DNA from: Pseudomonadota bacterium
GTDB lineage: Bacteria; Desulfobacterota; Desulfovibrionia; Desulfovibrionales; Desulfovibrionaceae
NCBI GenBank assembly: GCA_023403845.1
Contig: JAEYDL010000026.1
Span: 79,166-143,165 of the forward strand
Reading direction: 5' to 3'
DNA length: 64,000 nt
Shown here one piece after another: positions 61,891-64,000 of this stretch. The position numbers and the translations under genes are program-made. The notes beneath the pieces are model-generated. The model was not told the DNA's origin. It made no database searches and saw nothing but the letters and a program-made list of their open reading frames with translations. Numbering within the stretch: the stretch's first letter is position 1; each line of letters opens with the position of its first letter.

Positions 61891-63402
61891 TTAGCAGCTC
61901 GCTCTGTTTTCGGCTTCCCGCCTGCGCATTCTGCGTTGCTGCCAGAAGGGAAGCAGCAGGATCACGGCGGCAAGAAGCAGGAATATCAGCGAGACAGGAT
62001 CCGTCACCAGCGGAGTGAGATCCCCATTGCTGTATGTCAGTCCTCTGCGGAGCTGAAGTTCCGCGGAAGGCCCCAGAATGAACCCAAGTACCAGAGGCGC
62101 CAGAGGGTATTTGAATTTTTCCAGAAAATATCCGACGATTCCGAACCCGAGCAAAACCCAGACATCAGCCATGAGATTGTTGGACATGTAGGCCCCGATG
62201 GTACAGAAGGCCAGGATGGGCGGCACAAGCAGATAACGGGGAATCTTCAGGACCTGCGCAAACGGTTTGATGCAGAGAAGCATCAGCCCGAACATGGCGA
62301 AATTGGCAATGATGAAAGCAAGGAAGAACCCATACACCACGTCAGGGTTATTGGAAAACAGGGCCGGTCCCGGCTGAAGATCCTTGATGATGAGTCCGCT
62401 CAGAAGCAGAGCCGCAACGGGACATCCAGGAATCCCCAGCGTAAGCAGAGGAATCATGGCGCCGCCGGAAACCGCATTGTTGGCCGTTTCAGGAGCAATG
62501 ATGCCGTCGCGAATACCGGTACCGAACTTTTCGGGATTCCTGGACATGGACTTGGCCTGATTGTAAGCCACAATGGCCGCACTGGAGGACCCGACCCCCG
62601 GAATAATTCCGATCCCCGTTCCAATGAGCGCGGACCGCAACATATTCCCCGCCGAGGCCTTCAGCTCAGATACTCCAGGAATGATATTCCGATAATTCAC
62701 CTTAAAGTCAGGACACTTGTAGTCAACATTCCGCATATCGGAAATGATCTGCGGGATGGCAAAAAGCCCGATCAGCACCGAAGCCTCCGCAAAACCGGCG
62801 CTGATTTCAAAAATATCGAAAGTCAGCCGATAGGAGGCGTCGATGGGATCCGGACCGACGACGCCGATAAGCATGCCGATGCACCCGGCTGCAAGCGCCT
62901 TGCGCATGCTTCCCTGCGAGGAATCCGCAATCATGACCATGGCGCACATGATGATGGAAAATATGCCGAAGTAACTGAGTTTGACGGCAATATTGGCGAT
63001 GGCCGGGGCCAGAAAGAGCAGACACAGATAGCTGAAACCGCCGCCCAGAAACGAGGCCGTAATCCCGTATCCCAGAGCCCGGCCTGGTTCACCCCGGACA
63101 GCCATCGGATAACCGTCAAAAGTCGTGGCGATATTGCCGGGAGTGCCGGGAATGTTCAGCAGCATGGCCGAAATCAGTCCCCCCGTCATGCCGCCCACAT
63201 AAATTGAAATAAGCAGGGCCAGCCCGGGCATGGTTTCCATGGAAAAAGTCACGGGGACGGCGAGCGCGACGGCCATGGTCGCCGTCAGACCGGGAATGAC
63301 GCCGATCACAATGCCGATAGTCGTCCCCAGCAAAATGATCATGAGGATGTGCAGATCGGCAACCAGAGCGAATCCGGCTCCCAGATTGCTGAGTATGTCC
63401 AT
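61891..63402 (-). CDS. Tripartite tricarboxylate transporter large membrane subunit (TctA), second copy
   Basis: 503 residues, about twelve membrane segments. IGVIPGLTATMAVALAVPVTFSM, GGLISAMLLNIPGTPGNIATTFDGYPMA, and GIIPGVGSSSAAIVAYNQAK mark TctA. Strong similarity over its full length to the TctA at 46682. Coupled to tctB 39 bases upstream; the binding protein gene is expected beyond the right edge. Confidence 0.94.
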   Translation of the reverse strand: MDILSNLGAGFALVADLHILMIILLGTTIGIVIGVIPGLTATMAVALAVPVTFSMETMPGLALLISIYVGGMTGGLISAMLLNIPGTPGNIATTFDGYPMAVRGEPGRALGYGITASFLGGGFSYLCLLFLAPAIANIAVKLSYFGIFSIIMCAMVMIADSSQGSMRKALAAGCIGMLIGVVGPDPIDASYRLTFDIFEISAGFAEASVLIGLFAIPQIISDMRNVDYKCPDFKVNYRNIIPGVSELKASAGNMLRSALIGTGIGIIPGVGSSSAAIVAYNQAKSMSRNPEKFGTGIRDGIIAPETANNAVSGGAMIPLLTLGIPGCPVAALLLSGLIIKDLQPGPALFSNNPDVVYGFFLAFIIANFAMFGLMLLCIKPFAQVLKIPRYLLVPPILAFCTIGAYMSNNLMADVWVLLGFGIVGYFLEKFKYPLAPLVLGFILGPSAELQLRRGLTYSNGDLTPLVTDPVSLIFLLLAAVILLLPFWQQRRMRRREAENRASC

Positions 63403-63441
63403 ACGAATCTCCTGCCGTTGTTTTGCTCGTTCTTTTGAGAC

Positions 63442-63951
63442 CTAGGGGAAGAACGTTTCCAGAATGACGCCGAAAATGCCGTAAATGAGTCCGGAGACGA
63501 CGACCGCCGTACAGACCGACAACAACAGGGCTCGTTTCGTGAAATGGCCAAGATACCAGCTCTCCAGAGCCACGAATACGAACGTCAGCAAAATGTAGGA
63601 AATGTCCGTATAGGAAATGAGAAGCAGATAAATGACGAATCCGGCAACGGCAAATACCGGAACGCTCATTCCCGATGTTTCTTCAAGCTCCGGACCTGAC
63701 GCACTGCCCTGTTCCCGACTTTCAGCGTTTTTTCTGCGCAGAGCCTCTTCCCTGCGATCCTCGAACCGGCTGAGAATCATGTCCAGTACGGTGAGCGCAA
63801 TGATTCCCCCCAGCAGAATTTTGGGGAACAATGCCGGTCCCATCGGTTCAAATCGGGGCAAAGGCAGTTCTTCCAGAGGAAGCCACAGATAGACGCAGCA
63901 GGCGATTATGATGCAGGGTACGAGAACCTGTGCCGTAAATTTCTTGCTCAT
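63442..63951 (-). CDS. Tripartite tricarboxylate transporter small membrane subunit (TctB), second copy
   Basis: 169 residues, four membrane segments with a hydrophilic loop (about 60-92). LPRFEPMGPALFPKILLGG is the TctB hallmark. AAGGA lies before the start. Although shorter in overall similarity to the first TctB, the ending (YGIFGVILETFFP versus YVLFGIGMQTIFP) shows common origin. Confidence 0.9.
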   Translation of the reverse strand: MSKKFTAQVLVPCIIIACCVYLWLPLEELPLPRFEPMGPALFPKILLGGIIALTVLDMILSRFEDRREEALRRKNAESREQGSASGPELEETSGMSVPVFAVAGFVIYLLLISYTDISYILLTFVFVALESWYLGHFTKRALLLSVCTAVVVSGLIYGIFGVILETFFP

Positions 63952-64000
63952 ATTAAGATATCCTTGTCCTGAGGCGGTGGACTCAAGCCGTGCGCATGCC
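63952..64000. other. Right edge, probable end of a tctC gene or spacer
   Basis: Only 49 bases remain upstream of tctB. A minus-strand frame ends in ...MRTA-stop (TGA about 63983-63985), which could be the end of the expected binding-protein gene, but this is too short to claim. Confidence 0.2.

Noticed and set aside
1..64000. CRISPR arrays, insertion sequences, phage genes, defence systems
   Set aside because: I saw no regularly spaced repeats, transposase, integrase or phage structural genes anywhere in the window.

Overview
The window reads as a chromosome segment of a sulfate- or sulfite-reducing deltaproteobacterium, most likely Desulfovibrionaceae (Desulfovibrio/Bilophila/Mailhella-like). 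The basis is gene order: a long plus-strand block of yceD-rpmF-plsX-fabH-fabG-acpP-fabF-glyA-dCMP deaminase-ribD-ribE-ribBA-ribH-nusB-leuS-lptE-holA-radC-lon, moderately high GC, abundant tripartite (TctCBA) carboxylate transporters and an Mla-type intracellular lifestyle of strong AAGGAG ribosome sites. No 16S rRNA or other decisive marker is present, so the genus is an inference.

Layout. 1-5.3 kb: edge of a CapA-like gene (-), a formate/nitrite channel and a dicarboxylate symporter (+), then a minus-strand pair of an unrecognised 574-residue protein and rsmE. 5.3-26.6 kb: an aminotransferase followed by the housekeeping block for fatty acid, one-carbon, riboflavin, leucyl-tRNA, LPS transport, replication and Lon functions, closed by an unusual run of three hairpins. 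26.9-39.2 kb: mgtE (-), then nadC-nadA-nadB, an NSS-family sodium symporter with a GDSL hydrolase, ybaK, tyrS, an M50 protease and a DEAD-box RNA helicase (+). 39.2-43.9 kb: a gene-poor, AT-richer accessory stretch with a secreted Ada-type zinc-ribbon-like mini-protein, a secreted SUMF1-like protein, tRNA-Ala(CGC), a small unknown protein and an MTA/SAH nucleosidase.

43.9-64 kb: a catabolic island. A 2-hydroxyacid dehydrogenase with a TctCBA transporter is followed by a DapA/NAL-family aldolase, a PfkB kinase resembling 2-keto-3-deoxygluconate kinase, a second 2-hydroxyacid dehydrogenase, an MmgE/PrpD protein, a HAD phosphatase, a GAF protein, GAPDH, pyruvate kinase, an SDR resembling the fructuronate/mannonate reductase group, then MarR and LacI regulators, a VOC protein, and on the minus strand TctB-TctA plus a third 2-hydroxyacid dehydrogenase. 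The economical reading is uptake of a hydroxylated carboxylate (aldonate/uronate-like), conversion to a 2-keto-3-deoxy acid, phosphorylation, aldol cleavage to pyruvate plus a triose, and drainage through GAPDH and pyruvate kinase. The substrate is not determined by the sequence.

The regulation of this island is the least expected part. A 6-4-6 inverted repeat (AGATGT-N4-ACATCT) sits inside or just after the promoter of the first dehydrogenase and again at the promoter of the aldolase 4.6 kb away, which suggests one repressor controls both ends; the VOC gene has a near-consensus promoter with its own pair of inverted repeats; and most gene junctions of the island carry stable hairpins.
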